From positions 1,572,501 through 1,636,500 of the forward strand of contig BRKX01000002.1 of the NCBI GenBank assembly GCA_026008535.1: a stretch of 64,000 bases of DNA, given 5' to 3'. The translations under genes and the position numbers were made by a program. Positions within the stretch are counted from its first letter, which is position 1; every line of letters begins with the position of its first letter. Shown piece after piece: positions 1-10,372 of this stretch. This stretch comes from Perilla frutescens (taxonomy: Eukaryota; Streptophyta; Magnoliopsida; Lamiales; Lamiaceae). The notes under the pieces are model-generated. The model saw only the letters and a program-made list of their open reading frames with translations, did no database searches and was not told the origin of the DNA.

Positions 1-261
1 GCAGTCTCGAGAGATGCAGATGATGAGCTTCCTCCCAGGAAGCGCCAGACAGTGATGGGTTCTCCGGAAAGGACCATACAGGTTGTGCACGAGGTGCGCT
101 GCCAGAGAGCTGAGGAGGGAGGTGCAGCAGCTGTAGGCCGTCTAGTACTGGCAGTTGGGGAGGAGTCAAAGGAGGATCCCTCGGAGGATTCACAGCCAGA
201 GGAGGGAGATGGCCCTCAGAGGATTCAGGATGGTCGGTCGGCCAGTAGCTCGTCTGACTAG
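1..261 (+). CDS. C-terminal end of an ORF upstream of gag, product unknown
   Basis: An open frame enters from outside the window at base 1 and stops at TAG 259-261. The visible 86 residues are very hydrophilic: a basic patch PPRKRQ near residue 11, then acidic Glu/Asp/Gln-rich sequence ending in a serine run. I recognise no domain. It lies in the sense orientation 400 bp before gag and is probably inside the retrotransposon, because the primer-binding site expected after the 5' LTR is not seen between here and gag. Additional ORFs upstream of gag are known from some plant Ty3/gypsy elements such as Ogre. The alternative is a host gene end next to a truncated element. It is in the same frame number as neither gag nor pol, so it is not a simple gag extension. 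Confidence 0.4.
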   Translation, partial: AVSRDADDELPPRKRQTVMGSPERTIQVVHEVRCQRAEEGGAAAVGRLVLAVGEESKEDPSEDSQPEEGDGPQRIQDGRSASSSSD

Positions 262-664
262 TTTAGCTTTTGTGCTATGATAGTGTATTTTGTATCAGGA
301 CGATCATCTATTTTGTTATGTACATTTCGGTAGTTGAATGTGTTCCCTAGAGGACCATTCTTGGGACTTAGGTATTCCCACCTTTTGAGACAGGAATGCG
401 TAGCTTGTAAGCATTCTGTTGTCCAGGCATGGCTGGTTTTTGCAGAACCCATGCATTAGGAACTATACTTGTAAGACCTCGTTGGAGGCGATTTTGCTGA
501 TGTATATATATATATAAGACTAGAACGGGTGTTGATTATGCTTCAGAGTTTCAACGTTTTTTGCATGCTCAAGATATGTTAAGGATCAGTTAAAGCATGA
601 GTTATTATACAACAGTGGGCAGTGGCCTAATTATTAATTATAAATTGAAATTATAATTTGCAGA
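262..664 (+). other. Untranslated leader before gag, with candidate intron 471-663
   Basis: Non-coding stretch between the upstream ORF and the gag ATG at 665. A good donor-like site (CTT|GTAAGA, GT at 471) and a good acceptor-like site (AATTTGCAG, ending 663) would place the gag start just after the splice junction. There is a short TA microsatellite near 501-515. The splice sites are inferred from sequence only. Confidence 0.35.
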
Positions 665-1860
665 ATGGTACTACCCAGACTAGCACGAGGAAGAAATGCG
701 AATGCAAATCCTGTAAGACAAAATAGGCCTAGAGGGAGACCTCCAAGGCAAGGAAGACAGGAAATAGTGGAAGAAGAACAACAAGAAGGACACGAGGAGC
801 AAAGAGAGCAGACACATCCCCCACCTCCATAGCGCAGAATTGAGGAGCTTTTTCTGCGACAGAACCCACCATCATTTGATGGAGCAGGAACCCCGGCCGA
901 TGCTGAGGCGTAGATCCGAGCGATGGAGTGGATTTTCAATTTCCTCCACTGTGATAACCAGAAGCGACTCTCCTGTGTAGCATTCCAGTTAACCAGATCT
1001 ACAGATTTCTGGTGGGAGTCTAGAAAGAGGACCATGACTCCGGACCAGCTTGATGCTTACACGTGGGATCAGTTCAAAACCGGATTCTACGACAAATACA
1101 TTCCTAAGACGTTCAGAGTCAAGAAGGAAGAAGAGTTTCATACTCTGAAACAAGGGAAGATGTCCGTCACAGAGTACGAGCGAGTATTCTGTGAGTTATC
1201 ACGGTATGCACCTCTTCAGGTAAATACTGATGAGAAGATGGCATCTAAGTTCAGATCAGGATTGAGGCATGAGATTGCCATGTCTTTGGCAAGTCGGGAA
1301 GACCTGACCTATGCCGAGTCATTAAATAGGGCATTGGACATCGAGGCAGTAATGCCTGAAGAAAGAAAGGCCCCAGTATTAAATCCAATACCTACTTCAG
1401 CACCAACACCAGCCAGGACTCCATCACAGAGCTACCAGGGGAAGAGAAAGTGGAATGATGGAGGTAACCAGAACAAGAACCAAGGCTACAGAAAGCATTG
1501 ACAGGGAAATAGGCAGCAGGGCCAGCAGGGTGCCCCTGCTCAGGAAAGAACTGCACCATCACAACCCAACATTCCTCTATGCCCAAGGTGCAACAAAAGC
1601 CACCAGGGCATGTGTCAGGCCGGCAACACGGGTTGCTATAACTGTGGCCAGGAGGGTCACTATGCAAGGAATTGCCTGAAGGCACAACAAAGACGAAACC
1701 CTCAGCAACTTAAGGCCTTGCAGGTATTAGGGCAACAAAGTCAGCAACCTCAGCAACAGCAGAGGCAGATGCAGCAAGGAAATCCCAGGTCATATGCAAT
1801 GAACCCCAGTTCCTCCGGAAAAGGAAAGCAGAAAGGTAATCTTGCAGGTATGGGCAAACT
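665..1860 (+). pseudogene. Ty3/gypsy gag (nucleocapsid) with three premature stops
   Basis: Gag forms the particle that packages element RNA. The frame opens at ATG 665 with an Arg/Pro-rich start and runs through a conserved capsid block (PPSFDGAGTPADAEA, then WIFNFLH, WDQFKTGFYDKY, YERVFCELSRYAP) to a Gln-rich linker and a CCHC zinc knuckle (CYNCGQEGHYARNC, about 1633-1674). The zinc knuckle binds RNA. Stops interrupt this frame at TAG 830-832, TAG 911-913 and TGA 1499-1501. At 911 and 1499 a tryptophan codon is expected from the context. There are no frameshifts: the same frame continues straight into protease. The ATG and the preceding AG acceptor-like site favour 665 as the start. Non-functional in this copy. 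Confidence 0.85.
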
Positions 1861-3832
1861 TCATGGCATGCCTTTAGTTGTTTTATTTGATACTGGAGCA
1901 TCGCACTCCTTTATTTCATCAGCATGTTGTGATAAGTTAGAGCTTAAAACTGAACGAGCTAATCATAAGAAAAAGATTTTAACACCAACTGGTGGAACCA
2001 TGACTACGACTCATTTTTGCTCGAACATATAAATAGACTTGGGAACAACTAGGATTAAGGCTGATAATCTTAGTGTCCTACCGATGTGGGATACCGACGT
2101 AATCCTAGGAATGGATTGGTTGTCAGAAAATCATGCCACGATCCTATGCAGTGAAAGGAAGATATCATTCCAAGTTCTAGGAGAAGAGCCAACAAGTTTT
2201 CACGGTATAGAGATGGGAAAGTTCACTCCAATGATTTCAGCGCTGCAGGCTAAGAAGATGATCAAGAGAGGAAATCAAGCTTTCCTGGTTTATCTAAACA
2301 AGATAGATGATATAAAGAGGGCAATGGAAAATGTTCCAGTTGTGCAAGAGTTTGCAGATGTTTTTCCAGAAGAATTGCCAGGATTGCCTCCGAACCGGCA
2401 GGTCGAGTTTGTAATAGATTTGGAACCAGGAGCAGCTCCGATTTCAAAAGCTCCGTACATGATGGCCCCAAAAGAGTTGCAAGAGCTCAAGATTCAGCTT
2501 CAGGAGTTATTAGACCTAGGTTTTATCCGACCTAGTGCGTCACCATGGGGAGCACCAGTCCTGTTTGTGAAGAAGAAGGATGGCACATTGAGGATGTGTA
2601 TAGATTACCGTGAGCTGAATAAGCTGACATTGAAGAACAAGTATTCGTTGCCAAGGATTGATGATCTTTTTTATCAGCTCAAGGAGGCAAGTGTATTCTC
2701 AAAAATTGACCTAAGGTCTGGGTATCATCAGTTAAAGATCAAGTCAGAAGATATACCCACGACAGCTTTCCGAACCCGATATGGTCATTACGAGTTTACG
2801 CTAATGCCGTTCGGATTGACAAATGCCCCAGCAGTATTCATGGATCTCATGAATAGGGTGTTTCATCCATTTTTAGATAAGTTTGTCCTTGTGTTTATAG
2901 ATGATATTCTCATCTATTCCAAGAATGAATCAGATCATGCGGAGCATCTGAGGACAATGTTAGAAACACTAAGAAAAGAAAGGCTTTATGCCAAATTCAG
3001 TAAGTGCAAATTTTGGCTGAAGGAAGTAATGTTCCTTAGGAACATTGTGTCAGCAGAAGGAATCAAAGTGGACCCCTCTAAAGTAGAGGCAGTACAAGAA
3101 TGGAAGTCTCCAACTACTCCTAATGAAATCAGAAGTTTCTTGGGATTAGTCGAATACTATAGGAGATTCATAGAAGGATTCTCCAAGATAGCTAGGCCAA
3201 TGACACAATTGTTAAAGAAGGGAATCAAGTATCAGTGGACAGAAGAATGTGAAGCCAGTTTTCAGGAGCTCAAGAAAAGATTAACAACTGCTCCAGTGTT
3301 AGCCATTCCAGTTAGTAATAAAGAATTTGTGATTTACACGGATGCTTCGAAGAATGGATTAGGCTGTGTCCTAATGCAAGAAGGTAAAGTCATAGCGTAT
3401 GTGTCCAGACAGTTAAGAATTCATGAGTTGAATTATCCTACACATGACTTAGAGTTGGCAGCAATAGTGCATGCCTTGAAAATCTGGAGACACCACCTAT
3501 ACGGAGTTAGGTGTGAGAATTTCACAGATCACAAGAGTCTGAAGTACTTTTTCGAGCAGAAGGATTTAAATATGAGACAGCGTAGATGGCTCGAATTAGT
3601 AAAGGACTATGACTGTGGAATCAGTTACCACCTAGGCAAGGCTAATGTGGTAGCGGATGCCTTGAGTCGTAAAACAAGCAGGTTAGGCTTTCTCCTCACT
3701 CAGGAGGAGAAACTCATCAGGGATTTTGAAAGCTTACAGCTAAAGGTGGTTTACCCACCTGAGACGATTGTATGTCATGTGGCGACATTAGTAGCGGTAC
3801 CAGATCTCCGAGAAAAGATAATTGAGGCATAG
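1861..3832 (+). pseudogene. Ty3/gypsy protease, reverse transcriptase and RNase H with two premature stops
   Basis: This is the pol part that matures the polyprotein and copies RNA to DNA. The aspartic protease shows FDTGASHSFIS (about 1889-1921). The reverse transcriptase runs from the ELQELKIQLQELLDLGFIRPS region through KIDLRSGYHQLKI, FRTRYGHYEFTLMPFGLTNA and the catalytic box FIDDILIYS (about 2895-2921). The form is F-I-D-D, normal for gypsy. RNase H follows with YTDASKNGLG, a Glu in the HDLELAAIVHALK helix and DALSRK near 3657. The frame is the same as gag. TAA 2030-2032 separates protease from RT and TAG 3830-3832 ends the RNase H part. Each stop is one transition from a Gln codon, which is what cytosine deamination would give. 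Confidence 0.88.
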
Positions 3833-5233
3833 AGAAAAGATCAAACCATGGAAGAGATGCGCTTGAAGATCAGATCGGGAAAAACAGAAAGGTTCAAGGA
3901 AGCATCAGATAATGCTATCCTTTATGAAGATAGGATATGTATTCCACCCTGTGTTGAGCTCAAAAACGAGATCATGAGCGAGGCTCATGATACTCCATAT
4001 ACAGCACACCCGGGAAGTATGAAAATGTATCAGGATTTGAAGCAGAAATTCTGGTGGGAAAGAATGAAACGGGACGTAGCTTCCTATGTTGAGCGATGCT
4101 TGTCGTGTCAACAAGTTAAGGCATTGCACCAAAGGCCTTACGGTGCACTACAACCATTAGAGATTCCCGAGTGGAAGTGGGAACACATAGCGATGGATTT
4201 TGTGATAGGCCTACCCAAGTCAAGACGAGGGAATACGGCCATATGGGTCATTAATTATAGGCTCACAAATTCAGCTCACTTTCTTCCGATCCGCGTTACG
4301 GATGGATCGAATAAGCTAGCTCAGATTTATGTCAGAGAGATTGTACGCCTTCATGGTGTTCCGGTGTCGATAACATCGGACAGAGATTCAAAGTTTACCT
4401 CAAGATTTTGGATTAGCTTGCAGAAGGAGTTGGGAACTCAACTCAATTTCAGTACAGCGTTTCACCCACAAACGGATGGGCAGTCCGAAAGGACCATCCA
4501 AACATTAGAGGACATGTTGAGAACAGTGGTCCTAGATAGGGGTGAAAGCTGGGAGAAAATATTAGCGTTGATTGAGTTCGCTTATAACAATAGTTATCAA
4601 GCAACCATCAATATGGCGCCATACGAAGCATTGTATGGTCGAAAGTGTCGATCACCACTTTATTGGGATGAAGTGGGTGAACGAAGGATTCTTGGGCCAG
4701 ACTCAGTGTCAGAAATGATTGAAATTGTCAGAAAAATCCGTCAGAGGATTCAAGAAGCCCAGAGTCGGCAGAAGTCGTATGCAGATAATCGCCGTACAGA
4801 TTTACAATTTGCAGCAGGAGACAAGGTTTTTCTTAAAGTATCTCCTTCCAAGGGGATAATAAGATTCGGCGTAAAAGGAAAGTTACGAACACATTTTATA
4901 GGACCTTACGAGATCCTTGAGCGGATAGGTGCAGTGGCGTATAGATTGGCATTACCACCCAGTTTTGGTAATGTTCATAACGTATTTCATGTTTCTCAGT
5001 TAAGGAAATACGTGTATGATCCCAAACATGTGATTCAACACAACGAGATTGAGTTAGAACCAGATCTAACTTATGAAGAGAGACCAGAAGCTGTGTTGGA
5101 TCGAAAAGTCCAGGAGTTGAGGAACAAGTCTATTCCTCTAGTTAAGATCCTATGGAGTCGCCGTGGTCAGGAAGAAGCGACATGGGAACTCGAGGATAAG
5201 ATGAAAGCAAAATACCCAGAATTGTTTCTCTAA
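3833..5233 (+). pseudogene. Ty3/gypsy integrase with chromodomain-like C-terminus
   Basis: Integrase inserts the DNA copy into the host genome. After the TAG at 3830 the same frame stays open to TAA 5231-5233. It shows an HHCC zinc domain (HDTPYTAHPG then CLSCQQVK), the catalytic core with Asp in MDFVIGLPKS, Asp in SDRDSKFTSRFW and Glu in FHPQTDGQSERTIQ (the D,D-35-E triad). The C-terminal GPY-type region has FIGPYEILERIGAVAYRLALP. The tail VKILWSRRGQEEATWELED resembles the chromodomain remnant of Tekay-type chromoviruses, which bind chromatin marks. No catalytic residue appears lost in this section, which is the best-preserved part of the element. The last codons are 44 bp before the LTR. 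Confidence 0.88.
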
Positions 5234-5260
5234 GGTATGTAAATTTCAGGACGAAATTTA

Positions 5261-5277
5261 TTTTAAGGAGGGTCGAA
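5261..5277 (+). other. Polypurine tract region
   Basis: TTTTAAGGAGGGTCGAA lies directly before the LTR start TGTAATACCCC at 5278. The purine-rich part AAGGAGGG is the probable plus-strand primer for reverse transcription. It is followed by a short non-purine spacer, so it is a weaker tract than in the element at 26633. Confidence 0.6.
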
Positions 5278-5902
5278 TGTAATACCCCGTAAAATAATTA
5301 CTGCTTAATTTCAGTTAATTGTTGAAATTACTATTTAGTAAAGTAATTTTCAGCAGAATAGGGTCATAAGTATCCGTTAATAATTTCAGTATGGTTTGAA
5401 TTCCTTTTGGAAAGCCGGAATCATAATTTCAGATAAATTTGATTCCTAATTCTTTTAAATTACGGTGTGGTATCGTGAATTAGATATTCCGATAAATATT
5501 TTTAGGACTAGGAGAATCAAATATTCTCCAGTCATTAGTGTTTAAATTCAGATAATTTAATCAGGGTGATTTAAAATCCGAGAGAATTAGATATTCTATA
5601 GTTCGGATGTTTTAACTATTGAGGATTTAAAACCAGTATTTCAAAGTGGTGTTTTAAAAATCAATAATTTCAAATAAACTATTGTTTTAAAGTAAGTGAA
5701 TTATTTTAACAATATCGGTATAGTTCGGGATTTTTTTTCGAAGATGAAAAATATCACGATAGTCGAACAACGGGTATTTTAACCGGATATTTCTTGGTCA
5801 ACTCCCAAGGCATGGGAGGCCATACCTCTTCCATGCCACCCTCACGTTTCTTTGTTTCCCCAAGTCAACCAAAATGGAAAAAAAATATAGATATATAGGT
5901 AT

Positions 5903-5941
<39 letters not shown>

Positions 5942-6489
5942 GGAAAATAAGTGTTTAACAAACATAATCCTTCTAATTCCTCCACAAGATTTTCGAGAAG
6001 AAGAGGGACAAAACAGCCACTCTCCCTTGCTTCTCCTTCACCACCCTTTATCATCTTCCATTCACTTCATTTTCTACACATTTTCAAGAGGGAAGGAGAG
6101 TAGAAGTGACATCCATAATCAAAGCTTGATCCCTCCATCTTCAACCTCCTAAAGCTTCTCTCCATTGTTTTTGAAAGGTATTTTGAAAACCATGAAGTTA
6201 TATATATATATATATATATATAGGTTTGATGTTGTATTGGAAATCATGCCTTAAGTTTTTGAAGCATATTAGATGGTAGAAATGAGTTGGTTTATGTTGC
6301 AAAATTTGTTGAGATATTATGAAGCATGTTGTTGTGTCTTTTGTGTTCAAAGTATGTTAGATGTTTATGGGTTTAATAGTACTTAAAGGCATGTTTGAGA
6401 TGAGGTTTTATGTGTTAAAATGCATGATTTCGAACATATAGAAAGCTTGTGAAGTTTGGCTTGAGTTCGCGTATTTCGCGCGAGCGGGT

Positions 6490-7050
6490 CGGCAGATTTG
6501 CCACCCTTCGGTAAAACGAGCATAACTCCCTCATTAGACGTCGTATTGAGTCACCGTAAATTTTTCCGCAAACTAGACTTAAGTGGCTTTCCAATGGTAT
6601 AGGTCTCAATCTCTAATTCGTTCTGAGTAAATTATGAAAAATCGTCAAAGTTGAGTCATGTTTCTGTTTTCAGGAAGTCATGGCAGTTCTGCCACCTTTC
6701 AGTAAAACGGGTATATCCGTTTCATTTGTTATCATCTTAAGCCACTGTAAAGTTTTAAAAATTTTAGACTTCCGTGGCTTTCTAATGGTATATAGCTCAG
6801 TCCGTAACTCTTCCTGAATCGATCGTGAAAAATCTTCAAAGTCAGGTCATGAGTTTGTTTTCAGAAATTCAGGTAGTTCTGCCACCTTCTAGTAAAATGG
6901 TCATAACTTTTTTGTTAGTTATTATCTTGAGTCACTGTAAATTTGGCCGTAAACTAGACTTGCGTGGCTTTCCAATGGTATATGGCTTGTCCCCTGCACC
7001 TTAGTGAGTCAAAACAAAAAATTCTGCAAAGTTGATCGTTGTGCAGAATG
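6490..7050 (+). repeat. Three tandem units of about 190 bp inside the LTR
   Basis: Three diverged units begin with a TGCCACC block at 6500, 6691 and 6881, so the spacing is 191 and 190 bp. Each unit repeats the order: TGCCACC, AGTAAAA(C/T)G, a SAGTCAC/AGCCACTGTAAA block, TAGACTT, GTGGCTTTC(C/T)AATGGTAT. Differences between units are mostly substitutions, indicating an old internal duplication of the LTR. Confidence 0.8.
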
Positions 7051-7628
7051 TTGTTCAATCTAAGCTTAATGTTGATCTTGTTTTTAGAATCGACTTGCGA
7101 TAGATGTTGAGGTATTTTTAATACCTTAAATGATGTCGATGTATGTATTTATATGGTTAAGATCTAGGGTCAAGATTTACCCTTAAACAAGAAAAATTTC
7201 AAACGGATACTAGACCCTAATAGGCCTTCAATTTCATGTTGAGTCCAAACATCGTATTTGGTTCAACGTACTCCATTTTATGTTAACTCTATGAAGGCGA
7301 GCTGTCCAGTGCAAGATAAAGTACGAGGAGGAACTTTTGCTGCAGTTCAAGTGTTAAAATCTCGGTGAAAGGTGGGCTTTCTTTTCAACGGACTCTTAGT
7401 CCAAATAATGATTTGAGTTTTTACTCACCTAAAGTTATTTATTTCTGATGCAAATAAATTATTGTCATGCATAAAATGTTTTGTTTTGTATGATATCCTT
7501 ATTTGTATTTAGTTAGCTCGCAAGGGGCTTTCTAATTCTTAAATCGATCGGGCCTCGTGCTAACTTAGCATGTTAACCGAGGTTAGTGTACACTTGGATC
7601 GGTGATATTAGGAAGAGGGAAAGGCTGA

Positions 7629-7790
7629 GCGGAGCTATTCCTGACTAAGACATCGACGATGCTAAACGTCCGTGGAAAAGGCTGAGCGGAGCTATTCCTC
7701 GGAGTTTAGTTCAGATATGTATTCGTGGAAAAGGCTTTAGCGGAGCTATTCCTCGACGTCCTTGGAAAAGACATAAGCGGAGCTATTCCT
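7629..7790 (+). repeat. Four copies of GCGGAGCTATTCCT motif in the LTR
   Basis: Four spaced copies of GGAAAAGGCT(G/T)AGCGGAGCTATTCCT-type sequence occur between about 7618 and 7790, separated by variable 15-30 bp spacers. Each unit is framed by GGAA and TTCC, which could form short stem-loops in RNA. The function is unknown. Confidence 0.65.
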
Positions 7791-8405
7791 CGGCATTCAG
7801 TTTGGATATGGATGATCATACAACAGAAAAGAGCGCTCAAAAATAGAAAATGATTTAGTAAAACATAGGGCCTTTTCAGATAAAACCCCTGTGTGTTTAC
7901 TCGGATGCATGATAATAAAACCAGTTTTTAACAAACGTTCATAATATCATATATATTATGATATTTTTGGCAATGTGTTCACTGAGTACCCTTGTACTCA
8001 GCCCTGCATGTCTGTTTTTAAATGTGCAGGTTGAGCTGGTGTTGAAGGGAGAAGTGCTGAGAGTGGAGTTCCTTTTGTACAAGGCTCAGATGGTCTTATA
8101 ATTTTGAATATCTTACTTTTGCTTCCGCAACTCAGCTATATAACAAGTATAATATTTCAAATTTTGATTTTGGACGAGTCCAATACCTCGATAATCAATT
8201 AAGTACTATAATTATTATTCTGTCCCTTGTGAGTACTTGAAATCAGTCCAGAATTTGAGTTCACAGCAAATATCGTTCCTGGAATACAGTAGTTCATTCC
8301 TTTATTTAATTAATTCCGGTTCGCGCCTTGATCCATTCTTCTTTGGGATCGAGTCGTGCCAGTCACACTTCATACTAATCAGATATTAATTTTGGGGTCG
8401 TGACA

Positions 8406-9109
8406 ATAAAAATATAAATTAATTATAACGTAATTGACCTAGTCACATTTATCAGTAAAGATTGAAATTTTAAAAATTATAAATATTATAACCAACCATA
8501 ATAATAATTTCATTGAAAATTAAATATTAAAAAATAAAAATTAAACGGTCAAATAAACACCCGAATTATATGATCATTCACACCTTGACGTAACTATTTT
8601 TTAACCCAAATTATATGATCATTCACACATAAATTATTAAGAAAGTACAATCGCCCCCTAAACTATTAAAAAAGGTCAAACATACATTCGATGTTAACAC
8701 AATTAGTTTTTTGTTAATAAAAAATTGTGAAGCTCAATTAAATCACCTATATATGAGTGTCGATCGAACAAAATTGAAACCACAACCAAATAGCCTACAA
8801 TATAGAGTTTCAAAACTCTTTTTAAATTTCAAAATCTGACATCGAATTGATGTCGAGATTTAAAATCTAATACGTGCATACTAAGCTTATAAATTCTGTA
8901 TTTAAAAAAATGATGTAAAAAGATAAAATAATTGATGATCAGTGACATACTCCAAATCTTCCAAGACTAAATCCATCAGCTTTGTTAGTCATAAGAACAT
9001 TCGTATGAATTCTGGATTCAAAGTAAAAATAAATTTTAATTCTAAAAATAATTAATTTCCTTTAAATTCCATAAGTAAAATAAAAAAATAATGTTGTTAA
9101 AAAAATAAA
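8406..9109. other. AT-rich intergenic DNA
   Basis: No gene is seen. The only structure noted is a short direct repeat, AATTATATGATCATTCACAC, at about 8564 and 8605. Confidence 0.6.
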
Positions 9110-10250
9110 TGGAAAAGGGTCTCGCAGGCCCCTGAACTTTTTGGCGGGGATCTCGCAGGCCCCTGTACTTTTTTTTGGCTCAATTGAGTCCCTCAAATTG
9201 TTTTTGGGTTCTATTAGGCCCCTCCGTCAAGCCCCTGTAAACGAGACCGTTAGTTCGACATAAAACGACGTCGTTTTAGGTTTTATTCAAATAAAAAAAA
9301 TTCTAAATTCAATTTAATATTGCACCCGGCCCATTTTAATAATATACCGACCCGATTTGAAATAAACCCGACCCATTTAGATAAAATTAGGTCTTTGCTC
9401 AAAATCCATCATCGGCACTGTCTAAACTGCAAGCCTTCACCCCACCATCGCCATCCCACCCCAAAATCCAGCCATCAACTCACAAATTCAACACTCTCAG
9501 AAAACCAAGTTCAACCACCTAATCCAGACTCCCTTCCTCCCCAGCCTCCATCAGAGCAGAAGGTTCAGAAAAAGAAAAAGATTCTGAGGAAGAAATAGAA
9601 AGTTCAGAAGAAGATGAAGATTATGATACGCAGAGCTCACCTGGAATTGCTTTGCCGGATTTGTTATTTTCCGAATCGTCGTCTGCAGAGGGAGAATTGG
9701 AAGGAGACCGACTGCCTTTATCCCATGCTTTGGCTTGCAAATTCCCTCCCGAGGCGTTGCAGTCATTCCAGAGTTCCTCACAACCCTCGTCGGCTGTTCT
9801 CCCACCCACGCCTTGTCGGAGTTTCCCGCAGCTCATCGATTATACTACGCGCAGGAACCCAACTTCATCGGAGGAGTCGATCTCTACCTTTGATGCGGTG
9901 GCAGCCCTCTTTGCGAGACCCATTTAGACCCGATTTCCAACAATTTTAACCCGCAAGCTGCAAGACCCAATTTTATCTAAATGGGTCGGGTTTATTTGAA
10001 TTTGGGTCAGTATATTATTAAAATGGGTCGGGTGCAATATTAAATTGAATTTAGAATTTTTTTTATGCGAATAAAACCTAAAACAACGTCGTTTTATGTC
10101 GAACTAACGGTTCCGTCTACAGAGGCTTGACGGAGGGGCCCAATAGAACCCAAAAAAAAAAAGTTGAAGGGCTCAATTGAGCCAAAAAAAAGTACAGGGG
10201 CCTGCGAGGTCCCCGCCAAAAAGTTCAGGGGCCTGTGAGACCCTTTTCCC
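9110..10250. mobile_element. Non-autonomous Mutator-like element 1 (long TIR, Pack-MULE type)
   Basis: Arms of about 280 bp at the two ends are inverted copies of one another. The left arm starts GGAAAAGGGTCTCGCAGGCC and the right arm ends in the complement with a few changes. The 9-bp sequence AAAAATAAA flanks the element on both sides (9101-9109 and 10251-10259), the target-duplication length of Mutator elements. No transposase is present. The interior (about 9400-9950) is clearly more GC-rich than the surroundings and holds an ORF, as expected if a host gene fragment was captured. Each arm carries the palindrome AAAACGACGTCGTTTT or a one-base variant. Confidence 0.85.
9518..9927 (+). pseudogene. 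Acidic, Ser-rich ORF in Mutator-like element 1, possible captured gene fragment
   Basis: A frame opens after a TAA near 9515 and runs to TAG 9925-9927. The product starts with a very acidic stretch (KEKDSEEEIESSEEDEDYD) and continues with SSPGIALPDLLFSES and a Pro/Ser-rich part ending FDAVAALFARPI. There is no ATG near its start, so it looks like an internal exon piece and not a complete gene. The base composition differs sharply from the AT-rich arms. I do not recognise the parent gene. Confidence 0.45.
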
Positions 10251-10372
10251 AAAAATAAAACTAATTCATTAGTTAAAAATCAATAAAGGTAGTAGTGAAA
10301 TCACTAAAAAAATATCAATTTCATTCACGAAAAAAATTATTAAGTCATAAGAAAGGTACCTTATAAATTCTA

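Larger units (their letters stand above)
1..8405 (+). mobile_element. Ty3/gypsy LTR retrotransposon, Tekay-like chromovirus, 5' end outside window
   Basis: A right-hand partial LTR retrotransposon. In order it holds an upstream ORF end, a leader, gag, protease, reverse transcriptase, RNase H, integrase with a chromodomain-like tail, a purine-rich tract and a 3.1-kb 3' LTR that starts TGTAATACCCC and ends GTCGTGACA. The order protease-RT-RNase H-integrase defines Ty3/gypsy. The integrase tail ending in EEATWELEDKM is typical of chromoviruses, and the gag and long LTR fit the Tekay/Del lineage. The 5' LTR and primer-binding site lie left of base 1, so insertion age and target duplication cannot be checked here; the five bases after the LTR are ATAAA. 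All coding domains share one reading frame but carry five premature stops, so this copy cannot make its own proteins. Confidence 0.93.
5278..8405 (+). repeat. 3' LTR of the Tekay-like element (3128 bp)
   Basis: The LTR begins TGTAATACCCC directly after the polypurine tract and ends TCGTGACA, with the TG...CA ends of plant LTRs. A TA-rich run at about 5884-5940 could hold the promoter TATA box. Short ORFs within it, for example at 5874, have no coding features. It contains a three-unit tandem repeat (6490-7050) and a four-copy short motif (7629-7790). Near its right end it has the block TACTCAGCCC followed by TGTGCAG|GT (7995-8031), which is shared in outline with two other LTRs in this window. 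Confidence 0.85.

Noticed and set aside
5234..5277. Envelope-like gene after pol in the first element
   Set aside because: Only 44 bp separate the pol stop from the LTR; there is no room for another gene.
5874..6152. 92-codon ORF in the LTR
   Set aside because: It begins in a TA microsatellite and lies wholly in the LTR with no protein features.
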